From Bedellia somnulentella (taxonomy: Eukaryota; Arthropoda; Insecta; Lepidoptera; Bedelliidae): a DNA stretch of 64,000 bases. The notes below the pieces were generated by a model. It was not told the origin of the DNA. It made no database searches and saw only the letters and a list, made by a program, of their open reading frames with translations. Positions 11,083-22,337 of this stretch are shown here, piece after piece (the stretch's first letter is position 1; each line of letters starts with the position of its first letter). The translations under genes were made by a program, and so were the position numbers. The stretch covers positions 11,424,401 to 11,488,400 of the forward strand of contig OY755175.1 in NCBI GenBank assembly GCA_963576735.1. Reading direction: 5' to 3'.

Positions 11083-11372
11083 CTTATACTCACGCCCGTT
11101 GTTCCCATTGGAGTAGGCAGACACTATCGATCGCCACTTTGTACGATGTTGACAAATTTCTCTTGCTTCTGTCACATTCATCATGCTTCTCATACATGCT
11201 CTTTTATTCTTTCACTACGGACTTTCACCTTCGTAAAACGTTTTCGATTTGGTTTTCAAACGTCTTACGCAGCCGTCCTTTACTAACAAAACCATCCACA
11301 TTGGCTATATATGTATCTCTTTTGCCACTTTCATCCACACTGCTACGTTCATCCACCTTCTCTATGTTATAC
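11083..11372 (-). mobile_element. RTE-clade LINE, 3'-terminal fragment
   Basis: The reverse complement covers the last ~280 bp of the RTE, from the HIERMDD region to GGGCGTGAGTATAAG. It is more diverged than the copy at 15458 and has no open frame. Confidence 0.85.
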
Positions 11373-11885
11373 ATAGTCGGTTTAAAAACGTTGCAGTATA
11401 AATATATAGCTTAGCAATAGCCTTTGTTTCAATAGTTAAAGGAGAAAATGTTTACTACAAAGTAGATTAACGACCAATTTCCACCAAGTAATAATTTCAT
11501 GAGAAAACATTGACACAAATATTTGCACCATCATGAATTTATTAAAATTATGATTATTAGTAAACTATTTGTGAAATTACAGCGATTTAATCTTTCGCAA
11601 AAAAAAATTCGCTAAACAGTAAAATATCCAAACAATCAATCAAAATCAGTTTTTGTTCGGTAAAAATTACTTAAATTGACCGCATCGGCTTGTCGTGTCT
11701 TCTTGCTCTCGGAACGTGTTACTTTTTTATGCATACAACCGGCGTTCACGGATTTTTAAGTCCTTATCTCGTCAAAAAGGAAACAGTTTATACTGTGTAT
11801 CATGTGAATTTTTGTGCGGGGACCACATCATTAAAAATTATGTAATACTGCGGTTTTAGAAATACAAGAAATATAATAGAATTAA
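11373..11885. other. No recognised feature
   Basis: AT-rich DNA. Nothing supported. Confidence 0.45.
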
Positions 11886-11892
11886 ATCACAT

Positions 11893-12012
11893 TTCATATA
11901 TGTCCTCACCGAGGGGATTGAGTAGGCTCATCTAGATTGAGGGTCAGCTCTGAATAGGATCATTCGGCCATATTCTACCACACTGATAATAGCGGCAACC
12001 GACGGCAACACC
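11893..12012 (-). repeat. LINE 3'-end-like fragment (family shared with 54178-54412)
   Basis: The reverse complement contains GTGTGGTAGAATATGGCC and ends near GGTGAGGACATATATG. It parallels 54300-54395, where CAACGTGGTGGTATAAGGCC and GGTGGGGACATATATGGGC occur. This pattern is common at the 3' ends of lepidopteran LINEs. The clade is not determined. Confidence 0.55.
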
Positions 12013-12084
12013 CAAGCACGGAATCATCTTCATTGTAAAATAATCAGGTTTTTCAAACCCTCAATATCCTATCAACTTAAGTAA

Positions 12085-12243
12085 ATTTTACAAATATTTA
12101 GTTTGTGAGTTTACCTCCCGGAAGTCAAACCTTACAAATATTACACAATCTTACAAATATTTAGTTTGTGAGTTTACCTCCCGGAAGTCATACCTAAGAC
12201 CTCCGGAATGTTAGCCGAGCGCTTTACCGCTAGACCTCGGAGG
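12085..12243 (-). mobile_element. tRNA-derived SINE fragment with internal duplication
   Basis: On the minus strand the tRNA-like head reads CCGAGGTCTAGCGGTAAAGC, with a degenerate B box. The segment TTACAAATATTTAGTTTGTG plus the following GAGTTTACCTCCCGGAAGTC occurs twice (about 12087-12130 and 12147-12190), a local duplication. Related to 12685-12800. Not a tRNA gene: the arms do not fold fully and non-tRNA sequence follows directly. Confidence 0.6.
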
Positions 12244-12684
12244 CAGTTATACACAGTATTTACAATTATCCAAAGTTTTAGCATCCAGCAAACTAGATGG
12301 ACAATCGCTCCTAAGTATTGGAGTAAATTTGCATTGGGTCCGACTTTCTGATACTGGACACTCACACTATACACGTGTCACAGCCCCCCAATTCGAATGT
12401 AGCTTCAAATAGAGTTTACGATTTAACTAAACTAATATTTCATGACGGTTAGGTCAGCACTCTCGGCAACAATAATTTCAGCAACATATAATAACAGTGC
12501 TACCTAGTTCGTATTGTATTAATTAATTAACTTTGCAATATGTAGACTGTATTATTAAAAATATTTATTATAATATATATACTACTGATACTGCTATAAA
12601 TATCTACTGTAGATTGACCTAGGTTAAAGAGTTAGTTTAGTGAAATATTTTTTCACTCATTTAAATTTTAGTCTGGAAGGGATA

Positions 12685-12800
12685 ATAGGAGCAAAATCTT
12701 ACAAATCAAATTTGTGTGTTTACCCCTCGGGGATCGAATCCGAGACCTCCGTACTTAAAGCCATGCGCTTAACAGCGATTGAATGGAGGCAATCAATACT
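12685..12800 (-). mobile_element. tRNA-derived SINE fragment
   Basis: Same family as 12085-12243: on the minus strand a head with B box GGATTCGATCC at about 12728-12738, then GGGGTAAACACACAAATTTG. The A-box side has decayed. Confidence 0.6.
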
Positions 12801-13970
12801 TATATTACAAATACATAACGTTAAAAATTACTCATTTCGATTCTGTCATTAAACATATTTCGTAAGAGTGACAGTTGAATAAAACTATTAGTTTTATCAC
12901 CGACAGTGATTTCTTTCAGTCAACCTAACTGAATTTAGTAATTCTCTATTTTTAGCCATGTTAATATAAAATAAATTTTTGTGAGGTATAAATAACGACA
13001 TTAAAATAGAAAGCCTATTTCAAATACTATATTTAATAGCTAAAATGCTACCCAAGCAAAAGACAGTTCAATTTATAACAATATTCCATAAGGACTTGAA
13101 TGTGAATCAATATTTCGTGATTCTTTAGGCAGCACAACAAAAGAGTAAGTAAGTAATGGCGTGGAAAGATAGAAGAGACAAAAAATCTCTCTTAATGTAG
13201 AAACAAATTCTTTATCGTGTTATTACGACAATCTTCATTAATCTTAGCGGGAATTTGGCACGAGGAATATTCTGTAGGATAAGAATATCCGGGAAAGTCA
13301 TTTGTATCAATATCTGATGTACGAGAGCTGATACATCAGCGGGCCGCGCGGTGACACACGTTCTATGCATTTCAACTAAATTATCCTTCGCCTGTTTCCG
13401 GTACCTGCAGATTCATTTCAAGCACACACACGTACACTTATCATTTTGAAACATTTATTTCCGTATTTTAGGGTATGAATAAATTTAACCTTTTGAATAT
13501 TTTTTTAACCGACGAAAAAAGGAAGAAGTTCTCAATACAAAGCGTTTGTATCGTTCTTAATGGTGGGTTAAAAGGATAATTAAGATACGTATTACTTAAC
13601 AATACAATACATACATAATTGGTTGCTACTAATTTAAAAATATATAATTGTATTTATTGTTCCTCTACATGGAGAAAACTAAAGCAAATATCTATTAATG
13701 CAAGTAAAGCTGGAAGAAAGAAGTTTCTAAACTTTCAAGTTGTGCACAATAAGGCAAAAAACAAACATTCTATCGTTGATAACTGCTCGCAAAGTTATTC
13801 AATAACGAGCTGAAACGGAAACGAGTCTCGTTTTTTTGGTTAAAGACGAGCTGATGAATTGAAACAAAAAAGTATCTCAAGAAATGGTACGATAGGAATA
13901 ATCCTGAAAGCGACCGACACAATTTTTCATTTCATTCACGTTCCCTTGCGATGAAACTTTTTCTCTGCAA
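12801..13970. other. No recognised feature
   Basis: AT-rich DNA. Nothing supported. Confidence 0.45.
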
Positions 13971-13974
13971 TTTT

Positions 13975-14061
13975 TCTGTAGAAGGCGGGCGGGCGGTAGG
14001 GCGGGCGCGCGATCAGGTGGGATGCGTTGTCAGTCGCGGCACGTAGCGGCTGTAGTCCCGC

Positions 14062-14101
<40 letters not shown>

Positions 14102-14165
14102 GCTGTCTTCTGAATACAAACTTCATTAGCCGTTTGATAATTAGCCCGTTAAACGCCGGCTCCGC
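13975..14165. promoter_or_regulatory. GC island with (GCC)n microsatellite
   Basis: A sharp GC and CpG peak: repeated GGGCGGGCGG at 13985-14010, then about ten GCC units at 14068-14097. The AT-rich flank includes TTCATTAGCC and GATAATTAGCCCG, which look like homeodomain-type TAAT sites. No gene is attached. It is either a regulatory island or simple-sequence expansion. Confidence 0.35.
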
Positions 14166-14627
14166 CAACCCCATCCATCCTTAATACAACAAACTCTGCC
14201 TGCTACCGTTTAAAACCTTTCCATCATACCACACTCACTACGTCTACGAGTATCACATACAACCTTTCTCCTACACAATAGTAACATTATGATAATAATG
14301 AAACGATAGCAAACTGACTCGGCAAATGTTATTCTGTCATGTAGTAGCTGTTATTGTCAAACATAGGATAAAATAGGACCTTGTCAAAATCAGTAGAAGT
14401 TTACCTACATGGTCGATTGCTTGAGCTTTTATTTGTATGCGTTATGTTTGAAAATCTTAATGTATATAATCTTTATAACAGCAAAAATCCAAACGAAATA
14501 AATAAAAACCAGAAAAATAAGGTTTACTATTTAAAAAATACTATACCGAAACGGTGTAAATACAATTTGAAATCATGATAGTCAAAGAAAGAAGAAAGAG
14601 TCGATATTTTAGTTTAATTACTAAAAA

Positions 14628-14745
14628 AAATATTTTACTATCTTTTCCACACTCAACTTTCCAAAAGTGGCTGAGCAATTTTTGATTCCTTAGCTCTGGC
14701 TACCCCTTCTAGGGATTTATAGCCGTGAGTATATGTATGTATGTA
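14628..14745 (+). mobile_element. SINE-B, 5'-truncated
   Basis: Runs from ACTATCTTTTCCACACTC through CCAAAAGTGGCTGAG to GGGATTTATAGCCGTGAG and a TATATGTATGTATGTA tail. Close to the other intact 3' ends. Confidence 0.85.
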
Positions 14746-15455
14746 CTCAAAAAATGTCAACGAAAAACAAAACAAAATAAAGAGTTTTTACACATCAAAT
14801 TTCATGACGTACAAAAATATCTATAAAATCCTACATAGCTCGAGTGTCAAACCTCCTACGCCCTTATAAAATAATACGTCACAAAATGAACGCAAGAAAA
14901 AGTACATTATTCTAAATTTTATTCAGTAGACAAGTCTAGAGCATAGCATAAGAATCCACACTTTCAGGGTTGAATTTTGGAACGCCATCTAGAGGAATTT
15001 ACTCGAAATAAATACTGAATTCAAATAGATGCTGCTTTTAACTCCGGAAGTAGCACTCACACGACATTCGTGACAGAGTAGTCGAAGAGGTTCCATGGCA
15101 GAACTCTCTCACTGAATGCTGTTATAATGTTGCATATAAAATTACAGGTTTTGATTATATAAAAATAACATATGTATTTATTTATTGAATTCATTAGTTA
15201 GGTTTAAATTATATCTAGAAATAACTTTGTTTTACCATGTTTCTGCACACCTTTACTAATGATTTTAAATTTATTAACCTCGGCGCCCAAAGGTACTTCT
15301 TTAGTTTGTACTTCTTTAAAAAATATTTATTATTTTTGTAAATAATTTACTTTTTGATCCGCAATAAAGGTTATTTTTTTGTATTCTTTTATATAATGTC
15401 AAGAAAGAGTAGTTGGAGCTAGGGAATACTCAATAAGTCCGGAATCCCTTAGACG
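14746..15455. other. No recognised feature
   Basis: AT-rich DNA. A weak resemblance to SINE-B at 15405-15450 is too short to call. Confidence 0.45.
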
Positions 15456-15457
15456 CC

Positions 15458-15742
15458 ATACATACATATACTCACGCCATTAGTTCCCATTGGGGTAGGC
15501 AGAGACTATCGATCGCCACTTCGTACGATCCTGACAAACCTCTCTAGCTTCGTTTACATCCATAAATCTTTTCAAACATGCTCTTTTATTCTTCATACTA
15601 CGGACGCCTACCTTTTGAGCACACTCTCAATTTGGTCCAAGTGTGTTCTCCGTGGTCGTTCTCTACTAACATTACCATCCACACTAGCTCTATAGATCCC
15701 TTTTACCAATTTTCTATCATCCATCCTCTCAATGGTATGGTA
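15458..15742 (-). mobile_element. RTE-clade LINE, 3'-terminal fragment
   Basis: The reverse complement matches the last ~280 bp of the RTE well, from the ERMDD region to CCCAATGGGAACTAATGGCG and a TATATGTATGTATG tail. One of the better preserved fragments, but too short to code. Confidence 0.92.
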
Positions 15743-16089
15743 TAGGGCTGTATAAAGCCAACAATGCAACGTTTCACGGCATGTTATAAAATATTACTTA
15801 ATAAATTTATTTCACTTGTTTTTTAACGTAACATTTTTTAAACAAAATATCTCGTTAACTGGTGCACAATGTGTGTGTGAAAATTTGGAATTTCATAATG
15901 TTATTGAATTTCGACCGACAAATAGACAAGATCAAATTATGAAGATTTATTTTTTTACTAATAGGCTACGATGCGGTGTGATGCAAGTTTTTTTTTCGAA
16001 GTATTCAGCCATATGAATATGATTAAGACACGTGACGCAAAAAAGACAAGTTATCAGAGAAACCAGTAGTATTCAGTTCAATGCAAAGT

Positions 16090-16370
16090 CAATCATTGCA
16101 CATCGCTTTGTTTTTATCGTAAACAGACTTTGTAATTTGCATTGAATGTAGATAGACGGCGGTGGCGGCGGCGGTGCTCGAGCGGCGGCTGCGTGGGAGG
16201 GTATTTCGACGTAATTAAAACAAACAGGAGCCCTGTAACAAACCACTCCTCTCTAATTGTGTTCGCGTGGAAATAATCACCAAGCAGTGATGAGATGCCG
16301 TCAATAGGCATCGATATTCACTCACGATAATCCGGCTCGAGCCGCTACTTGTCACTCGGTTGACAAATAT
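16090..16370. promoter_or_regulatory. GC-patch, possible conserved non-coding element
   Basis: A GCGGTGGCGGCGGCGG patch at 16155-16195 lies inside higher-complexity sequence that is neither repeat nor coding. Several similar patches occur in the window. A regulatory role is only a guess from composition. Confidence 0.25.
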
Positions 16371-17320
16371 ACTATAACCATAGATATATCTATGAATATG
16401 ACTGTATGAGAATTATATTTATGGTTTGTTGAAAACACGGAAAGAAATAACTTGCTTCATACAAGTAATATATTTACACAACTAGGCATAGTTTAAAAAT
16501 ATCTCTGAAGAAAAACAGATATTTTTGATAGACCTTTTGTACTCCTCACGTTCATTATCACGTTCTTTTACGTAATTATATCCAATTTTGAAACAGAATG
16601 GTCATGTTTGACTTTAATTTAAAATTTCAATCGTATGAAGTTAAGTAGGTTTAACGATTTTCTGATGCTGTTTCTTTTTAGAACGGTTACTGATATATTC
16701 CGTTAAGGACATGGGCCTGCATTGCCCGATTTAATCATTAAACTAGTTGATTCAAAGCTCAATTTTACTTATTGCACGCTACAAATTAATTATTCATAGA
16801 TTGTTCGTGTGCATTCAGCTGGAATATTAACGTCCAAAGCACAGGCTCGATCTGTTATAGGGTTAATGCTTATGTCATAAAATTTAGAATACTTTTTTCA
16901 CGTTACATTAGCTATTCATCTATTGGAGCTTAACATATGTAAAGATAAGAAATATTTGGTACATAGGATAAATAGCAAATTTAAATAACCTACTTTACAA
17001 CTACAGAACAGTTTCTACTACTACATTTTAAATAAATATCTAGTAAAATTGTGTGTCAGAAAAGAATTCACAAAGAAGATTTTTTACATAAATTTTGTAT
17101 TTACTTATTCCCTCCAATTGAACAAAAAACATAATATTTACGTGATTTCTTGCGCCTCAGCAACAGCGAAATAAGAATCTTTTTTTTTATTAACTGTGCA
17201 TCGAAACGCATGGCATAGTGTGATTTTGATAATTGGTAAAATAGATATTACGTAAGTATCAAAACGCCACTTAAATGGGTCTGACTCGATGACCAGATCA
17301 TAAATCTTATCCATTTTTTA
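16371..17320. other. No recognised feature
   Basis: AT-rich DNA. Nothing supported. Confidence 0.45.
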
Positions 17321-17425
17321 AGCGGAGTGAGGCAGGGCGATATTGAATGTCCGAATCTGTTTACTGCTACGTTGGATGATGTTTGTAAACTTCTGGCCTT
17401 GGTAGGACTGGAAGGTGTTCACATC
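17321..17425 (+). pseudogene. LINE reverse-transcriptase scrap
   Basis: The frame from 17321 reads SGVRQGDIECPNLFTATLDD and on to KLLALVGLEGVHIT. This is the conserved RT block around the R-G-V-R-Q-G-D and L-F-T-A motifs. It resembles an RTE-like lineage different from the HmRTE-e-type copy at 28043, which reads RGVRQGCVASPWLFNLFMDD. Only about 35 codons survive. Confidence 0.75.
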
Positions 17426-17715
17426 ACACACCATTTACCTCCTTTGTGTGACACACTCTGAATGAATGGGTCCGACAATTAATATGGTCAATACAATAAT
17501 CATGTCGAACAACCAATGTTTTGCTAACTCTACCCTCAAAGTGGTTTACCAATAACAATACCTAAAACTACCATTAGATTAGATAGAGCCAACTTTGAGA
17601 ATAAGAGCGTTGGTAAATAACTTATCTTGTTAAATAACCTTTAATTCTTCAATTAACATAATTAAAAAACTTAAGTTCGCAACCAGTTATCACAACAGAA
17701 AAGGCGGTTCGAAGT

Positions 17716-18162
17716 AATGAGAGGTTTTCTTTTTGAGAAATAAAAAAAACAACATAGTTTCCTAGAGCTCTGTAGATGGCGTTGATGTAACTACGTTACT
17801 TACTTAAATTTTCTCTTCGTGGCCTCAATCGTGTTGCCACAATAATTTCGCCAATGTCAACTTTAAAAACATGTGTCACATCACCATAGAGTAACTTTTT
17901 GGCGAGTAAAAACAACAAAAAGAATGTTAAATATAAATACCGTCTTTGTTTATTTACTTTTAAGCTATCTTGGCTTAAAATGATATTTATTTAGACTTTC
18001 AAATCAGAACGTTTTTATGTACGTTCCGTTTTACGATATCATTACATCCAAGTGTAAAAAACGGTGTGACGTTCCGTTCCTACCAGTAACATAGCAAGTC
18101 TGGCGCCATCTATCCTGAGAACAGGGAAGAAGAAAAAAAGAAAAAAAGGAAAACCTCTCATT
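17716..18162. mobile_element. MITE-like element with inverted ends
   Basis: Starts AATGAGAGGTTTTC and ends GAAAACCTCTCATT. The next blocks also pair: left TGTAGATGGCG against right CGCCATCTATC. Length is about 447 bp, with no coding capacity. Flanks do not show a clear target duplication. Confidence 0.6.
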
Positions 18163-18439
18163 GAACTCTAATCGGTACCTGGCTATTTCCATTAAAATAA
18201 TATCTTGGATGAGGGATATTTCCGAAACGATATGTGTTTCATAGGCTGAAAGTTGTTCATTAATACGATATTGCTACTGATTGTCGTATAGCTTAGTTCT
18301 TTTGTAGATTTCTTTTTTTAAAAGTAGTAGCTAGTATGTCAGCTGTTCAAAGATGATATTTTAAAAGATAGTAAAGTGAATTTATGACAGATTGGCCCCA
18401 TATACACATAATGGATGAGAGTTAACTTAATTGGTCTTC

Positions 18440-18598
18440 TTCTTCTTCCAGTGCCTCTCCACTACTGGAGGTTGGCAGTCTGGCTAGGCGAAGCAAGTCT
18501 GTGACGCCGGCTATGTTGGTCCATTTCCTGATGTTCGAGAGCCACGATGCCCTTCTTCTACCGACGCTCCGTTTCCCTTCGATCTTTCTCATCAGTTA
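18440..18598 (-). pseudogene. LINE ORF C-terminal scrap (second family)
   Basis: The minus frame stays open for about 50 codons: KIEGKRSVGRRRASWLSNIR then KWTNIAGVTDLLRLARL, followed by a glutamate-rich tail. G-R-R-R-x-S-W-L-x-N-I-R is the usual C-terminal signature of a LINE lineage distinct from the RTE at 28043, which has GRPRRTHLD. Confidence 0.7.
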
Positions 18599-18668
18599 AT
18601 TGGTAAAGGGTATATTTAGAACCAAGACATGGTAATCTCAGTAAAGGACGACCACGAAGGACAAATTA
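18598..18668 (+). repeat. RTE-clade LINE scrap
   Basis: AATTGGTAAAGGGTATATTT then GGTAATCTCAGTAAAGGACG parallels the RTE stretch encoding KLVKEIYRANVEGNVSRGRP. It shares diagnostic changes with the scrap at 10861-10936. Confidence 0.7.
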
Positions 18669-18689
18669 AGATCAAGTAGATAACGGCCA

Positions 18690-19112
18690 ATTGAAACTAA
18701 GCCATGTTTGTTTCATCACGATGTCTTCACTCTCCGTTAACAATCGTGATTAATTAACCACTCATGTGACATTTGAAAAGACACGTTGTTTTAGGCTCGT
18801 CTCGAGATTTGACTCCACGCCTCTTCAAATGATAGGCGGTTGTTCCTACCACTGAATTATAATATATTTGTAGTGATTTACTCCTGAATGCACATTGATA
18901 TATTAACCACTCATATGACTTTTGAAAAGACACATTGGTATAGGCTTGTCAAGGGATTTGAATCCAAGCCTCTCTATATGATAGGCGGTGGTTTTTCCCA
19001 CTGAGACATCACCAATAACCTGGTTGTCGAAATTAGGTATCGACGGACTCTTATTGAACAGAATAATCATATGTTTGCAGTGATTAACTCTCGTATGCAC
19101 ATTAACAATATT
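18690..19112 (-). repeat. Tandemly duplicated SINE-A-like head
   Basis: Two related units, about 18740-18898 and 18900-19110, each carry ATTAACCACTCATNTGAC, GAAAAGACAC, a B-box-like stretch and, downstream, GTGATTNACTC then ATGCACATT. Unit 2 has a better B box (minus strand GATTCAAATCC). SINE-A body sequence precedes unit 1 at 18690-18740. The duplication includes flanking DNA, so it came after insertion. Confidence 0.6.
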
Positions 19113-19334
19113 GAGTTGCATATCGGAAGGACACAGTATTCGGAAAAAAATGATAAAAATAACAGTGCGATATTATTGTTACACAAAATATACATTTATA
19201 ATTAGAAGCTTGGCCAGGCTTTGCACGGGTAGCATAGCATTTACACTATTTTTTTTAACAAACTAATTATTTTTTGAAGACACGTATTCATAATATTTTT
19301 TACAATACCTATGTGCCTGTACATAAATCCTTGA

Positions 19335-19462
19335 TGGTTTAGGGGTAGGCAGAGGTTATCAATCGCCACTTAGCGCGATCCTGACAAACCTCAGTTGTTT
19401 CTCTCACATTCACTATTTTTCTAATATATGCTTCTTATTTCGGACTCCCGCCTTTATAAGGC
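19335..19462 (-). repeat. RTE-clade LINE fragment
   Basis: The reverse complement corresponds to the RTE end: CGATCCTGACAAACCTC and GGGGTAGGCAGAGGTTAT are recognisable. The extreme 3' end is lost. Confidence 0.7.
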
Positions 19463-19465
19463 GTG

Positions 19466-19592
19466 GTTAGTGATAAAGATTGTTAACAGTGAGGGAAAAA
19501 CCATATGGAAACCCATTTACACTTAGTATAAAACGGTGATATAGTGAACAGTGCCCCTTATCATTTAAATAAACTGTCCAGATTAAAACGTA
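19466..19592 (+). repeat. SINE-A fragment, diverged
   Basis: GATTGTTAACAGTGAGGGAAAA through ACACTTAGTATAAAACGGTG to AAACTGTCCAGATTAAAACG matches the middle of SINE-A with many changes. Confidence 0.65.
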
Positions 19593-19599
19593 CCAGAAT

Positions 19600-20425
19600 A
19601 TCGCAAGTTATGTACAAGAATCAGTACCAGTATGATGGGCGTTTTAGGACAATACATCGTGAACATTATGTTTATATTAACATCTGCAATTTAAATGAAG
19701 AAATAATACAATATAAAATTAATTCCCGAAATAATAATCAAAGGTGATACTAGATTTACGTAAACTCAAGTATAAGCAGTACGCGAAAAAGACACAAAAT
19801 ACAATATGACAATTAAATATTGAACCGAAATGAACAGTAACATACGTTCTGTCCCTATAGTCTTTATATAGATTTGAAGATCTCATTCAGACGATTGGCG
19901 ATTAAGTTAAAAATCGGTACATATTAAGTATTTACTTAATTTTGTATGAATCAGTTGTATTAAGTTATTATAATGATTTTCTATCTGAAACTAAATCACT
20001 CTATTACAAACAAATGTGTTATGGAATCTTAAAGTATGTCTTCTTTTAATCTAGACAAGTCCAAAATACCTATTGATCTCTTAAAAGAAATAATGATCTT
20101 ATCGGTTTCTGATAGATATTGTTTATATATTCTTTTTCTGATACTGATTTTTTTTTTAAATTTACTTAATCTATGTTACTCAACCAGAATGTAGATTTCC
20201 ATCGGTTCCACAAAAGAAAATGAAATAATGCACACTGTTTACAAACAGAAGGAGTGCATAAGGCATATTGGCCTCGTTTTCTTTAAAGATTTTCATTTTA
20301 CGAGCAGATATTGCAAGGCATACGCACAAAGGCATTCACTTAAAGTAACTGGGTACAGGTAAAAAGTTCTTATTTTAATCTTTTTGTGCGCGTTTTTATG
20401 TAGTTGAGTTTTTATGTTTAAATTT
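19600..20425. other. No recognised feature
   Basis: AT-rich DNA. Nothing supported. Confidence 0.45.
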
Positions 20426-20429
20426 TTTT

Positions 20430-20805
20430 ACATACATACATATACTCACTCCATTATTTGTATTTGGGGTTGGAAGACTATTGATCGCCACTTTGTACGA
20501 TACTGGCAAACTTCTCTAGCTTCGTTCACATCCATCAATATTCTATCTATAGATCTCTTTTACCAATTTACGATCATCCATCCTCTCTATGTACCTAAAC
20601 CAGCTCAACATTCCTTTTTCTATCTTTTTTACAATTTCATCTTTCACATCTCACTTTTCAAAAATCACGTCATTTCTACTGCATTCACTCTGCTCTCATG
20701 CTTCTTCTGCCACACCAAACATTCACTGCCATACTCATACATAAGCGTAGGAACTAGAGCAGCATCATGCATTGCAATTCGGGCCTTTTCGGACACCGAC
20801 TTACA
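20430..20805 (-). mobile_element. RTE-clade LINE 3' fragment with internal deletion
   Basis: The reverse complement runs from SVSEKARIAMHDAALVPTLM (as in the intact copy, with changes) past a conserved HESRVNAVE-like block to the 3' tail at 20430. A segment of roughly 115 bp (the GRPRRTHLD to KNKRACMKR region) is missing at about 20540, where ATCAATATT joins CTATCTATAG. Confidence 0.88.
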
Positions 20806-20976
20806 ATTTTTTTTTTAATTTAAATTATTTAGGGGCTTATGTTCACTAAAAAAAAATAGAATCACACTACAGGCAATGCGGAAAGAGCAACAAACTGTTA
20901 TTTAAATCATCATAGAATTATTAGCAAAAAAAGCATTTGTTATACAATTTATTGTATAATATTAAATTATTTCTTA

Positions 20977-21528
20977 CTAGTGGCCCGCCCCGGCTTCGCA
21001 CGGATGGTGTTAAATATTTTAACTGTTTACCCCCTACAGTATTTAGCGTGATGTTATATATCCTATGTCCTTTTCCTGGTTCTAAGCTACCTCTCCAACA
21101 ATTTTCAGCCAGATCGGTTCATCTGTTCTCGAGTTATAAATAGTGTAACTGACACGACTTTCTTTTATATATATTATGTGGTTGTTGTGCCTCACTCGAC
21201 ATAGATAGGTATAGTGTGTCCCTGACTTTTTTGTAGATATTTATAAGATCTACAATTATATACGCATTTTATGGTTCTATCTTTTGTAGTTTAGGCAGCG
21301 TACGCAAAATAAGTAACTTCTTTGGTTGATTTTTTTCAGTTTGTGTCCGAAAAATCCAAATATCTTACGGAACCCTATTTTTTTTCAAAATAAAATATAG
21401 TCTATGTTACTCGTGGCTAATGTAGCTTTCGAATGGTGAAAGAATTTTAAAAATCGGTCAAGTAGTTTTTGAGCCTATTCATTACAATCAAACAAACAAA
21501 GTTTTCCTCTTTATAATATTAGTGTAGA
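20977..21528 (-). mobile_element. Non-autonomous Helitron, 552 bp
   Basis: On the minus strand it begins TCTACACTAATATTATAAAG and ends GGGGCGGGCCACTAG. This is the TC...CTRR structure of Helitrons, set exactly between A and T of the target (A at 20976, T at 21529 on the + strand). A GC-rich stretch capable of hairpins precedes the CTAG. No Rep/helicase coding sequence remains. It is a very common lepidopteran type. Confidence 0.88.
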
Positions 21529-21554
21529 TTAATATAAATTAATTATAAAATTTG

Positions 21555-21807
21555 CTTTGCTGTGTAGTGTCGGCTTAGAATAGCACTACCCCATTTCATC
21601 CGGTGGGTGTACGTAAGAGGCGACTAACGGTATTGGGGCTTTTAAGGGATTTTTGGGCGATGCGGTTGGAGACCCGTCACCAACAACCTTTATTTTACCA
21701 TCTTTTCCCCACTCAACTTTCCATACGTGGCTGAGGAATTTCTAATTCCTTAGCTCTGACTACCCCTTCTAGAGATTTAAAGCCGTGAGTATATGTATGT
21801 ATGTATG
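21555..21807 (+). mobile_element. SINE-B, full-length with target duplication
   Basis: Reference copy of the family: GCTGTGTAGTGTCGGCTTAG at the 5' end, GCGATGCGGTTGGAGACCC, CTTAGCTCTGACTACCCCTT and AGCCGTGAGTATATGTATGT at the 3' end. An exact 11-bp target duplication TATAAAATTTG lies at 21544-21554 and 21808-21818. No A or B box is visible. The last ~45 bases resemble the RTE 3' end. Confidence 0.93.
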
Positions 21808-21852
21808 TATAAAATTTGATACTCTATTCGTCAGTATATGCTTTTTTTTATG

Positions 21853-22228
21853 CGACAACCGTGATAGCCCAGTGGGTAGAACACTCGGTTATCGTGCAAA
21901 CGACTAGTGTTCAAATCCTGGGTCGGGCCTACACCAATTTGTCTTTTCTAAAGACATATGTGTGGTTAATTTATCATGGTTGTTAACGGTGAGGGAAAAC
22001 ATCGTGAGGAAACCCACATGGCTGAGTTGTACTTAGTCATGTGACAGTGTATTGGTACAAAACGGCGATAGGCCTGCACCCTATCACGTGAGTACACTGT
22101 CCATGCAAAACGTGGGTACTCTGAACACCAGGTGACAAAGTCACGTGATGTTCAGAAGTATTAGTACCTCTGCCAACCCCTTCGGGGATATGCGGCGTGA
22201 ACGTTTATGTTATGTTATGTTATGTATG
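21853..22228 (+). mobile_element. SINE-A, full-length tRNA-derived SINE
   Basis: Nearly identical to the 7517-7884 copy: A box TAGCCCAGTGGGTAGA, B box GTTCAAATCC, body, then a TTATG-repeat tail. The direct repeat TTTATGCGACAA occurs at 21847-21858 and 22229-22240. Its last bases also match the family's own 5' end, so the exact start is uncertain by about 6 bp. Confidence 0.93.
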
Positions 22229-22337
22229 TTTATGCGACAAATTGGCTTATAAAATGCGTCATTGATGGTCGTCGTGGTTCAGACTCTTGTAACAATACCT
22301 TGTTTGTCTCAGTGTGACTACAAGTATAAAGGTTGTG

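Noticed and set aside
15405..15450. Possible SINE-B scrap
   Set aside because: Only short words agree (GGAGCTAGGGAAT); too little to separate from chance.
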